Shown here: positions 34,230 through 41,687 of the stretch, piece after piece | Position numbering within the stretch: position 1 is the stretch's first letter | Layout: each line of letters opens with the position of its first letter | NCBI RefSeq assembly: GCF_001866655.1 | Contig: NZ_MLYR01000021.1 | Location: 1-64,000 of the forward strand | DNA: 64,000 nucleotides | Direction: 5' to 3' | DNA from: Bacillus sp. MUM 116 | GTDB taxonomy: Bacteria; Bacillota; Bacilli; Bacillales; Cytobacillaceae | Made by a program: the position numbers and the translations under genes | Notes under the pieces: generated by a model | What the model was told of the DNA's origin: nothing | What the model saw: the letters and a program-made list of their open reading frames with translations, nothing else | The model's database searches: none

Positions 34230-34685
34230 TTATTTTTCAGATGCTTTTTTAAGTAGTTCGAGTACTTGCTTGCGCTCGTTATCCGTTAATGGATTTTTTC
34301 CAAGTACCCCGGACATGACCGCAGAGTTTGGTTTTGTTAGGAATTTTTCAATTGGCATGCCATGTTTGTCTTTCACTTCTACAAAGGCATGAGATAGGTC
34401 CGGACCTACTTGACCGCCTTTAAGATTTAGTGCTTCAACTGAGTGACAGCCTAGACAGCCTCTTTTGGAAAGAATGTTGTCCAGGTTTGCCGCTGTAGTG
34501 GTTACGGCCGATTCTTTCGATTCTGAACCTTGATTCTTAGCGGTTGTGTTTGCTCCTGTTTCTGAGTGTGCTGCAACTTGGGGCTGCTGGGGTCCGGAAT
34601 CCTTCATGATCACATCAAACACTAGGTACCCAAGGCCAAATCCGACGAAAAGACTAATAACAAAATTGATGATTGCCTTATTCAC
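34230..34685 (-). CDS. nosC: Membrane-anchored cytochrome c of the nos operon
   Basis: A 151-residue protein: N-terminal transmembrane anchor (IINFVISLFVGFGLGYLVF), a flexible Ala/Thr/Ser/Glu linker, then a mono-heme cytochrome c domain with CLGCH (residues 77-81 by count) and a likely axial Met in NSAVMSGVLG. It probably passes electrons from the quinol side to NosZ. First gene of the operon, with RBS AAAGGAGGG and an FNR-type box 62 bp upstream. Confidence 0.85.
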   Translation of the reverse strand: MNKAIINFVISLFVGFGLGYLVFDVIMKDSGPQQPQVAAHSETGANTTAKNQGSESKESAVTTTAANLDNILSKRGCLGCHSVEALNLKGGQVGPDLSHAFVEVKDKHGMPIEKFLTKPNSAVMSGVLGKNPLTDNERKQVLELLKKASEK

Positions 34686-34719
34686 TTTTTTCCCTCCTTT
34701 TATTTGGAATGACAGTTTT

Positions 34720-34762
34720 ATCCTATTCAGAGAAGGCTTTTAAAAATGTGATGTTTCTCACA
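34720..34762 (-). promoter_or_regulatory. nos operon promoter with FNR-type box
   Basis: TGTGATGTTTCTCACA (34747-34762) is a perfect TGTGA-N6-TCACA palindrome, the Crp/Fnr consensus used by Bacillus Fnr. On the minus strand a -10-like TAGGAT lies at 34720-34725, so the expected start near 34713 puts the box centre at about -41.5, the class II activation position. No -35 is needed in that arrangement, and none is obvious. Confidence 0.75.
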
Positions 34763-35023
34763 CCTTTAATCGGGTGTGTGAACGTTCTGTGAAAGGGCTC
34801 GTCAACCGTAGTAATGGCGCGGTTTTTGAAAAATGAATGTTTTGTGAAACCGTTTAGTGAACCTTGCTACTTTTTTAAAAAAAGAAATTTTATACCATGG
34901 GGGAAGAGGGGGTTTCCGAACGCGGTTACTGATTGGAAAAACGGACGACTAGAGGGGTTCTAGTCGCCTGATCGCAGCTTCGAATTTCATAAATGGTCGT
35001 CTAAATGGGTTCTACTTGACCTA
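34763..35023. repeat. Intergenic region with 52-bp-period repeat and hairpin
   Basis: No gene. GACGACTAGAGGGGTTC (34944) recurs as GTCGTCTAAATGGGTTC (34996), exactly 52 bp apart. The first copy contains a perfect hairpin CGACTAGA/TCTAGTCG (34946-34966). Next to the FNR box, TCACACC (34758) also pairs with GGTGTGTGA about 10 bp further, an overlapping inverted repeat. Confidence 0.6.
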
Positions 35024-35054
35024 TAAAAAAAACTGCCCCAGATTCCTAGGGCAG
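35024..35054 (-). terminator. Terminator of yojF-bshB2
   Basis: On the minus strand CTGCCC and GGGCAG form the stem with a 10-nt loop, followed by a run of T (A run at 35024-35032 on plus). Confidence 0.85.
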
Positions 35055-35057
35055 CCT

Positions 35058-35729
35058 CTATTTTGCAAATTTATATGTCCAAAAGCGTTCGTTATTAATC
35101 CAAGCCAGGACTTGCGGATCTTGATTTTTGAGTTTTTCAGTCATGTCGCCAAGCATTTGCTCAGTTTGTGAGCGGTGTGCCCTCATGGCCGCAAGCTTTT
35201 TGTCGGCAACAGTGGAAATATCATTGATAATATCGGCTTCACCAAGCTCTTCTAAGCAATTATTTGAAAAGGCTACACAATGTAATTTCGGCCGTGCGGA
35301 AGCAGGGATTTTTTCAACAGCCCGAACGACAGCCGCACCGGTCGCCTCATGGTCGGGATGGACGGAATATCCGGGATAGAATGTAATGATGAGTGATGGG
35401 TTCAACTCATCAATTAAAGATGACATGAGGTTTGTCATCTTTTCTTCATCCTCAAATTCAACCGTTTTATCACGGAATCCAAGCATCCGTAAATCCTGAA
35501 TGCCAATTGCATTTGCTGCGTTTTTTAGCTCTTCTTTTCTGATTTTAGGAAGGTTTTCTCTGTTGGTGAAAGGGGGATTTCCCATGTTTCGACCCATTTC
35601 ACCCAATGTTAAACAAGCATAGGTGACGGGGGTTCCATTCTCGACATGAGTGGCAATAGTGCCGGATACCCCAAATGCTTCATCATCCGGATGCGGAAAA
35701 ATGACTAATACCTGACGTTCTTTTTCCAT
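35058..35729 (-). CDS. bshB2: Bacillithiol biosynthesis deacetylase BshB2
   Basis: A 223-residue LmbE/PIG-L family zinc deacetylase: IFPHPDDEAFGVSGT at the N-terminus holds the metal-binding HPDD, and SVHPDHEATG the third ligand. It matches B. subtilis YojG (BshB2), which removes acetyl from GlcNAc-malate in bacillithiol synthesis or acts on bacillithiol conjugates. It lies 18 bp downstream of yojF, the partner seen in B. subtilis. Confidence 0.88.
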   Translation of the reverse strand: MEKERQVLVIFPHPDDEAFGVSGTIATHVENGTPVTYACLTLGEMGRNMGNPPFTNRENLPKIRKEELKNAANAIGIQDLRMLGFRDKTVEFEDEEKMTNLMSSLIDELNPSLIITFYPGYSVHPDHEATGAAVVRAVEKIPASARPKLHCVAFSNNCLEELGEADIINDISTVADKKLAAMRAHRSQTEQMLGDMTEKLKNQDPQVLAWINNERFWTYKFAK

Positions 35730-35747
35730 TATGGTTTTCTCCTTCCT

Positions 35748-36095
35748 TTATTCAAATGGAGTGTTGCTGATTTCCAGGGCAACGGCGAGTTTTCCTTTAC
35801 TGTCGTGGCCGGCCAGAAGAAGGCGGTTTTGTTCGTCAATTTCAAAATGGGTGAGTCCTTCTGCATAGACCCAGCCGAGATTGATTTTTAAACCAATTCG
35901 ATAGGGGCCGTTTCCGGTGATTTTTCCTAATTCATATTGAACAAGGGCATTGCGGATATAGGCGCCTGCAGAAAAAAATGATTGATCGAAGTGTGAGGCA
36001 TAAGCTCCATTCGTGGTTTCAAGGTGAAGATAGACATCTTTATGTGCAAAGTTGTTGATCACTTGCTGGACTTTGGCAACATCAATTAATTCCAT
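35748..36095 (-). CDS. yojF: YojF family protein (DUF1806)
   Basis: A 115-residue soluble protein: 'NNFAHKDVYLHLETTNGAYA' and RNALVQYELGKITGNGPYRIGLK follow the YojF family pattern, and the length equals B. subtilis YojF (116). Function unknown; constant linkage to bshB2 suggests a role in bacillithiol metabolism. RBS AAAGGAGCC. Confidence 0.82.
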   Translation of the reverse strand: MELIDVAKVQQVINNFAHKDVYLHLETTNGAYASHFDQSFFSAGAYIRNALVQYELGKITGNGPYRIGLKINLGWVYAEGLTHFEIDEQNRLLLAGHDSKGKLAVALEISNTPFE

Positions 36096-36248
36096 AACCT
36101 GTGGCTCCTTTCCCGATACTAAAATGTATATTATCTACTTTTCTATTGTAATTAATAATGTAACTATCATACTAAAATCAGTAAAAAAAAGCGAAGGGAA
36201 AGCTTGAAAAAATAGAGTGGTGGATGGTGAGTACTGAAGAAGGGGCGA

Positions 36249-36318
36249 CTGGCGGAAAAGGGCTCGTAACTGGCGCAAGACTGTCTCCAACTGGCGTTTA
36301 GCTCGTGGCAACCAGCAA
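36249..36318. repeat. Short 21-bp-period array, core ACTGGCG
   Basis: CTGGCG begins at 36249, 36270 and 36291, and a degenerate CCAGCAA at 36312: exactly 21 bp each. Same core as the array at 1-212. It lies in the gene-free stretch between yojF and the pdxK remnant. Confidence 0.8.
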
Positions 36319-36344
36319 ATAGCTGCTCGACTCACAAATTGAAA

Positions 36345-36368
36345 AGCGAATGGCTCAAGCCATTCGCT
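36345..36368 (-). terminator. Terminator of the lost pyridoxal kinase gene
   Basis: AGCGAATGGC and GCCATTCGCT form a 10-bp stem with a 4-nt loop. On the minus strand it is followed by TTTTCAATTT and sits just after the decayed pdxK reading frame. Confidence 0.75.
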
Positions 36369-36376
36369 CTAACTAA

Positions 36377-36520
36377 TTATTTATTTAACCCTTCACGGTA
36401 AGCACCGTTCTAGGTTGGTCCTACAAATTCGTTCAAACGGAAGCCGCGGCGGATACCGGCAGAGACAAAGTCTTTTGCTACTTGAACAGCTTCATAAACG
36501 GATTTACCTTTGGCGAAATA
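36377..36520 (-). pseudogene. pdxK: C-terminal remnant of pyridoxal/pyridoxine kinase
   Basis: The minus strand reads YFAKGKSVYEAVQVAKDFVS, AGIRRGFRLNEFVGPT, a TAG stop at 36410-36412, then NGAYREGLNK and a TAA at 36377. This is the end of the ThiD/PdxK ribokinase-like fold; the TAG replaces what is usually a residue before GAYR (probably Trp, TGG). The N-terminal four-fifths is missing. From memory the B. subtilis homologue (thiD/ywdB) lies in the same ywd neighbourhood, so the remnant marks an ancestral locus. Confidence 0.75.
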
Positions 36521-36643
36521 TAGTAGTTTTTAGCAGTATTTTGTTAAGGGGTGTCAAAGGAAATCTATTCCTGCTGTCAAATGGGGAAAAAGTGTTTTAA
36601 AATGGGGAAAACAAATTATTTTAAACGGGAGCGGGGTGAAGCG

Positions 36644-37243
36644 GTGAAGGCAGCAGCGATTATTTTATCCGGCGGGAAATCAAGCAGGATGGGCACGAAT
36701 AAAGCCCTATTAAAAATAAATGAAAAAACCAATATTGAAAGAATAGTGGAGGAGCTACACGGTTTTTTTGCAGAAATCATACTCGTCACCAATCATCCTG
36801 ATGACTACCGGTTTTTAGGAGTGAAGTTGGTTCCCGATCAATTTCCCGGTTTGGGTCCATTAGCGGGTCTACAGGCAGGCCTAAGTGCATCGACACATGA
36901 AGTAAATGTGGTCGTGGCTTGTGATATGCCGTTTATTTCCGGTTCGCTTGCCGAAAAAATAGCAGCAAAAAACGACGGTTTCGATGCTGTCATCCCTGTC
37001 ATCGACGGAAAGAAACAACCATTATTCGCTGTTTATCATAAAAGAATTTTACCGGTGATTGCGGAAAGTCTCGAAAAAGGGAAACTAAGGATGACTGAGC
37101 TTTTTGAAAAACTGCATGCCTTGTATTTGACGGAAAAGGACCTTCCGGAGTATAGCATCCGGAAGTTAGAGCTTACCTTTTTCAATATGAACGATCCGGA
37201 GGAATACGAGCAAGCAAAAAAATGGGCAAAACAAGATAACTGA
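36644..37243 (+). CDS. mobA: Molybdenum cofactor guanylyltransferase MobA
   Basis: A 199-residue nucleotidyltransferase: 'AAIILSGGKSSRMGTNKALL' is the MobA GTP-binding signature (LxGGxSxRMGxxK), followed by DQFPGLGPLAGLQAGL and VVACDMPFI with the metal-binding Asp. It attaches GMP to molybdopterin. The GTG at 36644 is chosen (GGGGTGA upstream); the longer ORF start at 36551 has no sequence homology upstream. It heads the mobA-moaE-moaD-moeB run. Confidence 0.87.
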   Translation: MKAAAIILSGGKSSRMGTNKALLKINEKTNIERIVEELHGFFAEIILVTNHPDDYRFLGVKLVPDQFPGLGPLAGLQAGLSASTHEVNVVVACDMPFISGSLAEKIAAKNDGFDAVIPVIDGKKQPLFAVYHKRILPVIAESLEKGKLRMTELFEKLHALYLTEKDLPEYSIRKLELTFFNMNDPEEYEQAKKWAKQDN

Positions 37244-37319
37244 CAATTGTGATTATTTGCCGAAGCTGACGAAAATCACTATAATAACGATAAAATGTGG
37301 TGCGAAAAAGGGTGATGAT

Positions 37320-37784
37320 ATGAACTATGAAATTTCGAAAGAGCCGATTCAAATTCAAGCGGTAATTGATAAGGTGGTCCAACGTGAGGCTGGGGCGATT
37401 ACAACGTTTATCGGGACGGTCCGTGAATTGACCAAGGGGAAAAAAACGTTGTTTCTTATATATGAAGCCTATGAGGCGATGGCGGTTAAAAAATTGGAGC
37501 AGATTGGCCGTGAAATTGAAGAACGCTGGGAAGGTTCGAAAGTGGCCATCACGCATCGTGTCGGCAAACTCGATATTACCGATGTGGCCGTCGTCATTGC
37601 GGTTTCAACACCGCACCGCGCCGATGCCTATGAAGCGAACCGCTATGCGATTGAACGAATTAAAGAGATTGTTCCAATTTGGAAAAAGGAACATTGGGAA
37701 AATGGAGAAGAATGGATGGGGAATCAGCTAGAAACCGTTGCTTACCCATCCGGTAAACCGGAGGAGGAAGACTTACATGAATAA
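37320..37784 (+). CDS. moaE: Molybdopterin synthase large subunit MoaE
   Basis: A 154-residue protein with MoaE hallmarks: GAITTFIGTVRELTKGK, LIYEAYEAMAVKKLEQI, ITHRVGKLDITDVAVVI and the late 'IVPIWKKEHWENGEEWMGN' with the active-site Lys pair. It works with MoaD to insert sulfur into precursor Z. ATG 37320 after AGGGTGA; an 8-bp overlap with moaD. Confidence 0.92.
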   Translation: MNYEISKEPIQIQAVIDKVVQREAGAITTFIGTVRELTKGKKTLFLIYEAYEAMAVKKLEQIGREIEERWEGSKVAITHRVGKLDITDVAVVIAVSTPHRADAYEANRYAIERIKEIVPIWKKEHWENGEEWMGNQLETVAYPSGKPEEEDLHE

Positions 37785-38010
37785 GGTATTGTTTTTTGCA
37801 CATTTGCGGGATGCAGTGGGGGAAGAATCATTGACATTAAAGGCTGCTGGAAAAACAGTCTCCGATTTGAAAATTGAACTTACCGCTATTTACAACTTGC
37901 CCAAAATGGATACCGTTATGACGGCAATTAATGAAGAATTTGCTTCCAATGACGAGGTCATCAATGACGGTGACGTCATTGCCTTTATACCACCAGTTAG
38001 CGGTGGTTGA
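37777..38010 (+). CDS. moaD: Molybdopterin synthase sulfur carrier MoaD
   Basis: A 77-residue ubiquitin-like protein ending in the required Gly-Gly (FIPPVSGG), the site of thiocarboxylation. The ATG at 37777 follows GGAGGAAG, which lies inside the end of moaE, so the subunits are coupled. Confidence 0.92.
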   Translation: MNKVLFFAHLRDAVGEESLTLKAAGKTVSDLKIELTAIYNLPKMDTVMTAINEEFASNDEVINDGDVIAFIPPVSGG

Positions 38011-38029
38011 TTTGGGGAGGGGTTTACAA

Positions 38030-39049
38030 ATGAATGATCGGTATTCGCGGCAGATTCTTTTTCCGGGAATTGGACAAGCCGGGCAGGAAAAAATCCGCCA
38101 AAAACATGTACTGATGATTGGCGCCGGGGCGCTCGGCTCGGGGAATGCTGAAATCCTGGTGCGGTCCGGTATCGGCAAGCTGACCATCATCGACCGCGAT
38201 TATGTGGAGCCGAGCAATCTGCAGCGACAGCAGCTCTATACGGAAGAAGATGTAGCCGAAAAGCTCCCTAAAGCGGCCGCAGCGGAAAAACGGTTAATGG
38301 CGATTAACTCCGATGTAAAGATTAACGCTGTCATAGGTGAGGCAACCGCTGAGTGGCTGGAAGAAGAAGCCCGTGAGGCCGACCTCATCATCGATGCGAC
38401 GGATAATTTTGAGATCCGCATGATTATCAATGATGTTTCGCAAAAGTACAAAGTTCCTTGGATTTACGGGGCTTGTGTGGGAAGCTTCGGGATGAGTTTT
38501 TCGATTCTTCCCGGAAAAACACCATGCCTTAATTGCTTATTGCGAACGATTCCACTGCAGGGAATGACCTGTGATACGGGCGGGATTATCTCGCCTGCGG
38601 TGCAGATGGTGATTGCCCATCAAACAGCAGAGGCGCTAAAAATTCTTGTTGGGGATTGGGAAGCAGTTCGGGCGTCCTTTGTCAGCTTTGATTTGTGGCG
38701 AAATCAATACACCAGCGTGAAAATGTCAAAGGCGAAGTTTGCCGGATGCTTGTCATGCGGCGACCACCCGACCTATCCCTATTTGGATCAGGAAAATACT
38801 ACAAAGACGACTGTACTTTGCGGCAGGGATACAGTGCAAATCCGCCCCGCGGGTAACGGAGAACTTTCGCTTGAAAACTTATCCGGGCAGCTTCGTGCAT
38901 TGGGATATGAAGTGAAAGGAAATCCTTATTTGCTATCGGTTGAACTCGGGGAAGAGCGTATGGTCCTTTTTAAGGACGGGCGTGCCCTCATTCACGGAAC
39001 GAAGGATTTGACGCACGCGAAATCAGTGTATCAAAAGATTTTAGGATAG
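38030..39049 (+). CDS. moeB: MoeB/ThiF-type adenylyltransferase
   Basis: A 339-residue E1-like enzyme: NDRYSRQILFPGIGQAGQEK, ATP-binding GAGALGSGNAE, DRDYVEPSNLQRQQLYTE and ATDNFEIRM, with two zinc CxxC pairs (CLNC, CLSC). MoeB adenylates the C-terminus of MoaD; ThiF does the same for ThiS. The position 19 bp after moaD supports MoeB, although a dual role cannot be excluded. The final ~70 residues after the second zinc pair are a divergent extension. Confidence 0.85.
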   Translation: MNDRYSRQILFPGIGQAGQEKIRQKHVLMIGAGALGSGNAEILVRSGIGKLTIIDRDYVEPSNLQRQQLYTEEDVAEKLPKAAAAEKRLMAINSDVKINAVIGEATAEWLEEEAREADLIIDATDNFEIRMIINDVSQKYKVPWIYGACVGSFGMSFSILPGKTPCLNCLLRTIPLQGMTCDTGGIISPAVQMVIAHQTAEALKILVGDWEAVRASFVSFDLWRNQYTSVKMSKAKFAGCLSCGDHPTYPYLDQENTTKTTVLCGRDTVQIRPAGNGELSLENLSGQLRALGYEVKGNPYLLSVELGEERMVLFKDGRALIHGTKDLTHAKSVYQKILG

Positions 39050-39054
39050 AATGT

Positions 39055-39083
39055 AGAGACTGAACTTTACAGTCTCTTTTTTA
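39055..39083 (+). terminator. Terminator of the mob/moa operon
   Basis: AGAGACTG and CAGTCTCT form an 8-bp perfect stem with a 7-nt loop, followed by TTTTT. Confidence 0.9.
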
Positions 39084-39103
39084 TGGCATGGCAAGATCTG
39101 ACA

Positions 39104-39119
39104 TGTTTCACGTGAAACA
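39104..39119. promoter_or_regulatory. parS site (ParB/Spo0J binding)
   Basis: TGTTTCACGTGAAACA is a perfect 16-bp palindrome identical to the Bacillus parS consensus bound by Spo0J (ParB). It sits between the moeB terminator and ywdI and marks the region as origin-proximal. Confidence 0.93.
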
Positions 39120-39165
39120 TTGGTGAATTTGTCGTAAAATGTACGGAAATGTGAGGTGAGGATCT

Positions 39166-39474
39166 TTGAATATTTCAGTTCAAAAATTATTGGCGAAAAT
39201 CGAAGACGAATTGCAGTCTGCAAAAGTAAGCCCCAAGGGAGAAAGCTTGCGGGAACGAGTTTACTCGATTAAAATATTATGCGAACTCATCCTCGATGAA
39301 AAAGGGGAAATACCGGCCAAGATGGATGTATCCAATCAAGCGATGATCCAGCAGCCGGTGATGGCGCAGCCTGCCTTCCAGCAGCCTGTTTTTCAACAGC
39401 AAGCCGCCAGCAATCAATCGAAAAAATTGGATTTGGGCGACGAAGCAAATGGCGATTCATTGTTTGATTTCTAA
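39166..39474 (+). CDS. ywdI: YwdI family protein (DUF5327)
   Basis: A 102-residue protein: an N-terminal helical part (NISVQKLLAKIEDELQSAK) resembling YwdI, then a low-complexity Gln/Pro/Ala stretch with repeated QQPV/FQQP units and an acidic DSLFDF end. TTG start with GAGGTGAGGA upstream. It stands before ywdK as in B. subtilis. Function unknown. Confidence 0.78.
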   Translation: MNISVQKLLAKIEDELQSAKVSPKGESLRERVYSIKILCELILDEKGEIPAKMDVSNQAMIQQPVMAQPAFQQPVFQQQAASNQSKKLDLGDEANGDSLFDF

Positions 39475-39493
39475 AAGAAATGAGGGAATAAGG

Positions 39494-39865
39494 ATGAAGG
39501 CTTTTATTATTGTTGGGGCGATTAATGCCTTTTTGGCCGTGGCATTGGGGGCTTTTGGAGCACACGGACTAAAGGATAAGCTGGACGCTCATTATTTGGA
39601 GATTTGGAAAACGGGTGTAACCTATCAAATGTTTCATGCAATTGGAATTTTGGTGGTCGGTCTTCTGCTGGCAAAAGTGGCAGACAGCTCGTTATTTACC
39701 TGGTCCGGCTGGTTAATGCTGATTGGCATTATCTTCTTCAGCGGCAGCTTATATGTTTTAAGTGTAACCAAAATCGGAATTTTAGGTGCGATTACTCCGA
39801 TTGGCGGCGTTTGCTTCTTGGCAGCGTGGATTTTAGTGGTGATTGGGGCCGTGAAGCATTTATAA
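39494..39865 (+). CDS. ywdK: YwdK family membrane protein (DUF423)
   Basis: A 123-residue protein of four transmembrane helices: GAINAFLAVALGAFGAHGLKDKL and WKTGVTYQMFHAIGIL are the DUF423 signature. The real start is ATG 39494 after GGGAATAAGG. Function unknown. Confidence 0.85.
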   Translation: MKAFIIVGAINAFLAVALGAFGAHGLKDKLDAHYLEIWKTGVTYQMFHAIGILVVGLLLAKVADSSLFTWSGWLMLIGIIFFSGSLYVLSVTKIGILGAITPIGGVCFLAAWILVVIGAVKHL

Positions 39866-39870
39866 AAATA

Positions 39871-39901
39871 AGCATTGGGGCGAGGCTCCAGTGCTTTTTT
39901 T
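39871..39901 (+). terminator. Terminator after ywdK
   Basis: AGCATTGGGGC pairs with GCTCCAGTGCT (wobble and mismatch inside), followed by seven T. Confidence 0.8.
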
Positions 39902-39969
39902 GTTGGAAACTTTCAAGGCACTGTATTCGTTTGGAAACTAGGCTTGCGACCTTTTTAAAAAGAAATAAA

Positions 39970-39996
39970 ACACCAATTGGGGGTTCCAATTGGTGT
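39970..39996 (-). terminator. Terminator after gerQ
   Basis: ACACCAATTGG and CCAATTGGTGT make a perfect 11-bp stem with a 5-nt loop, followed on the minus strand by TTTTATTTC. Confidence 0.85.
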
Positions 39997-40005
39997 TGTT
40001 TGTGC

Positions 40006-40470
40006 TTATCTTGGTGGATATGTGCCCATACCAGGCGCACTTCCGAATGGATATTCATATTCGATTTCTTCGCTGAAAGTGATGTAGTCAACGGCAACCA
40101 TTGGAATGAGGAAGCGAGTGCCAGATTGTGGATCGCTGAGGATGACATGGTCACGCCCTGCGGCCTCGATAATGCCTTTGAAGGTTTTGGCGTTCCACTG
40201 GCTGTTGCCTTCGAAGGTGGCAAATACGGTGACGAGTTTGCCCTTATTTAATCGTAAAATGTTTTCAATGTAGGATTGCTCAATCGGTAATTGGCCGGGC
40301 AGTTTTGGCCCTGCTGCACCTGGGGTGGTCGATAATGGGCCACCAGTGCTGACCGGCGGAAATGACGGAGCTCCTGTTTGTGGAAAGAACGCCTGCTGCT
40401 GCGGTTGTGCTCCCGGCTGTCCTGCTACTCCTGTATAGGGTTGAAACCCTTGTGGATAGTATTGACTCAT
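40006..40470 (-). CDS. gerQ: Spore coat protein GerQ
   Basis: A 154-residue coat protein: a Gln/Pro/Gly-rich N-terminal half, then the conserved LPIEQSYIENILRLNKGK and FEGNSQWNAKTFKGIIEAAGRDHVILSDP. GerQ is cross-linked into the coat by the transglutaminase Tgl and is needed for localisation of the cortex hydrolase CwlJ. Expected to be made in the mother cell. It is followed by a perfect terminator at 39970-39996. Confidence 0.92.
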   Translation of the reverse strand: MSQYYPQGFQPYTGVAGQPGAQPQQQAFFPQTGAPSFPPVSTGGPLSTTPGAAGPKLPGQLPIEQSYIENILRLNKGKLVTVFATFEGNSQWNAKTFKGIIEAAGRDHVILSDPQSGTRFLIPMVAVDYITFSEEIEYEYPFGSAPGMGTYPPR

Positions 40471-40663
40471 CTTTTTCCCCTCCTAAATATGAATGACGAT
40501 AAGGCCAAACATTCTATTCTTACTCCACTCATCCCCATTTGGTTGCAATAGGGCAGGTGCAATGTTTGATTGTCACCTCTCTTTACGAGTTGGATAGAGC
40601 TTTTCTTAGACTCGCTGTTTTATAAGTATGTGTGGAGAGGAAAAAATATGACTTGCTTAAAAT

Positions 40664-40692
40664 TGAAAAAAGTCCCCAGTGACTGAGGACTT
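40664..40692 (-). terminator. Terminator after hemQ
   Basis: On the minus strand AAGTCC and GGACTT enclose an inner CAGT/ACTG pairing, followed by a T-run. Confidence 0.8.
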
Positions 40693-40698
40693 AATGGC

Positions 40699-41442
40699 CT
40701 AAACGTGAAGAAATCCGGGTACGCGTTCTTCTTCGAGAATATTGCCGACGAAGAAGGCGCCGAATTCACCATAGCGGGCGCTGACTTCATCAAAGCGCAT
40801 TTCATATATAAGCTTCTTAAATTGCAGAACATCATCGGCAAATAGGGTAACGCCCCATTCGTAATCGTCAAAGCCAACAGAACCTGTAATAATTTGCTTA
40901 ACTTTGCCTGCGTATGTACGGCCAATCATTCCGTGGCTGCGCATTAAATTTTTGCGCTCCTCCATCGGAAGCATGTACCAGTTGTCATTACCTTGGCGGC
41001 GCTTATCCATTGGATAGAAGCATACATGCTTTGCTTTCGGCAATTTTGGGTACAGGCGGGCCAAAATTTGCGGGTTTTGGTATGGGTCTTCTCCTTGCGG
41101 CAGGTAGTTGCTGAGTTCGACAACAGATACATAGGAATGAGCCGGGACGGTGAATTCAGCCAATTTTGTTTTGTTGAATTCGTTTTCAATTTCATTTAGC
41201 TCTTCCATTGTCGGCCTTAAAATCATCATCATAAAATCGGCTTTTTGACCAACGATTGTATATAATGCATGGCTACCTTCATTGCGTTCCTGGGTAGTGT
41301 TCCACTTTTCAACTAGACTTAGAAACTCGTGGATGGCTGCTTGGCGTTCGTCGCTGGATAGCATTTTCCAGGTTGTCCAATCGACCGTACGGAAATCATG
41401 CAGGCAATACCAGCCGTCAAGCGTTTGTGCTGCTTCACTCAT
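40699..41442 (-). CDS. hemQ: Coproheme decarboxylase HemQ (ChdC)
   Basis: A 247-residue chlorite-dismutase-like protein: [43 protein letters not shown] and [16 protein letters not shown] with the His that ligands the iron. It converts coproheme to heme b in the Gram-positive pathway. B. subtilis YwfI is the same length and is next to pta. ATG 41442 is taken after GAGGAG at 8 nt. Confidence 0.95.
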   Translation of the reverse strand: MSEAAQTLDGWYCLHDFRTVDWTTWKMLSSDERQAAIHEFLSLVEKWNTTQERNEGSHALYTIVGQKADFMMMILRPTMEELNEIENEFNKTKLAEFTVPAHSYVSVVELSNYLPQGEDPYQNPQILARLYPKLPKAKHVCFYPMDKRRQGNDNWYMLPMEERKNLMRSHGMIGRTYAGKVKQIITGSVGFDDYEWGVTLFADDVLQFKKLIYEMRFDEVSARYGEFGAFFVGNILEEERVPGFLHV

Positions 41443-41598
41443 TATGATCACTCCTCACTCAATTTTAACCATTTATACTATATCATAGTTTGACCAAATG
41501 GCTTGAATAAAACACTTCATTTACGTAAGAATTGGATAAGTTTATTAAAAAAGACAAATAATAAAAATTAGATTGTTTTGAATACAAAATTATTTTTT

Positions 41599-41613
41599 AT
41601 GAAAACGTTCTCT
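41599..41613 (+). promoter_or_regulatory. cre site (CcpA) upstream of pta
   Basis: ATGAAAACGTTCTCT fits WTGNAANCGNWNNCW at every defined position. With TTGATT (41627-41632) and TATGCT (41649-41654) as promoter, the start is near 41661 and the box centre at about -55, the position from which CcpA activates pta in B. subtilis. Confidence 0.75.
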
Positions 41614-41687
41614 ATAAGGGTTGACCTTGATTATTCATTTTGGTTAAGTATGCTTATAAAAGATAGGTTATTAGAGGAGGAGTTAAC

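Noticed and set aside
38030..39049. ThiF of thiamine synthesis
   Set aside because: Sequence alone does not separate it from MoeB, but the neighbours are moaD and moaE and no thi gene is near.
39604..40251. 215-codon plus-strand ORF across ywdK and gerQ
   Set aside because: It is out of frame with ywdK, runs through two terminators and is antisense to gerQ. Its composition is not protein-like.
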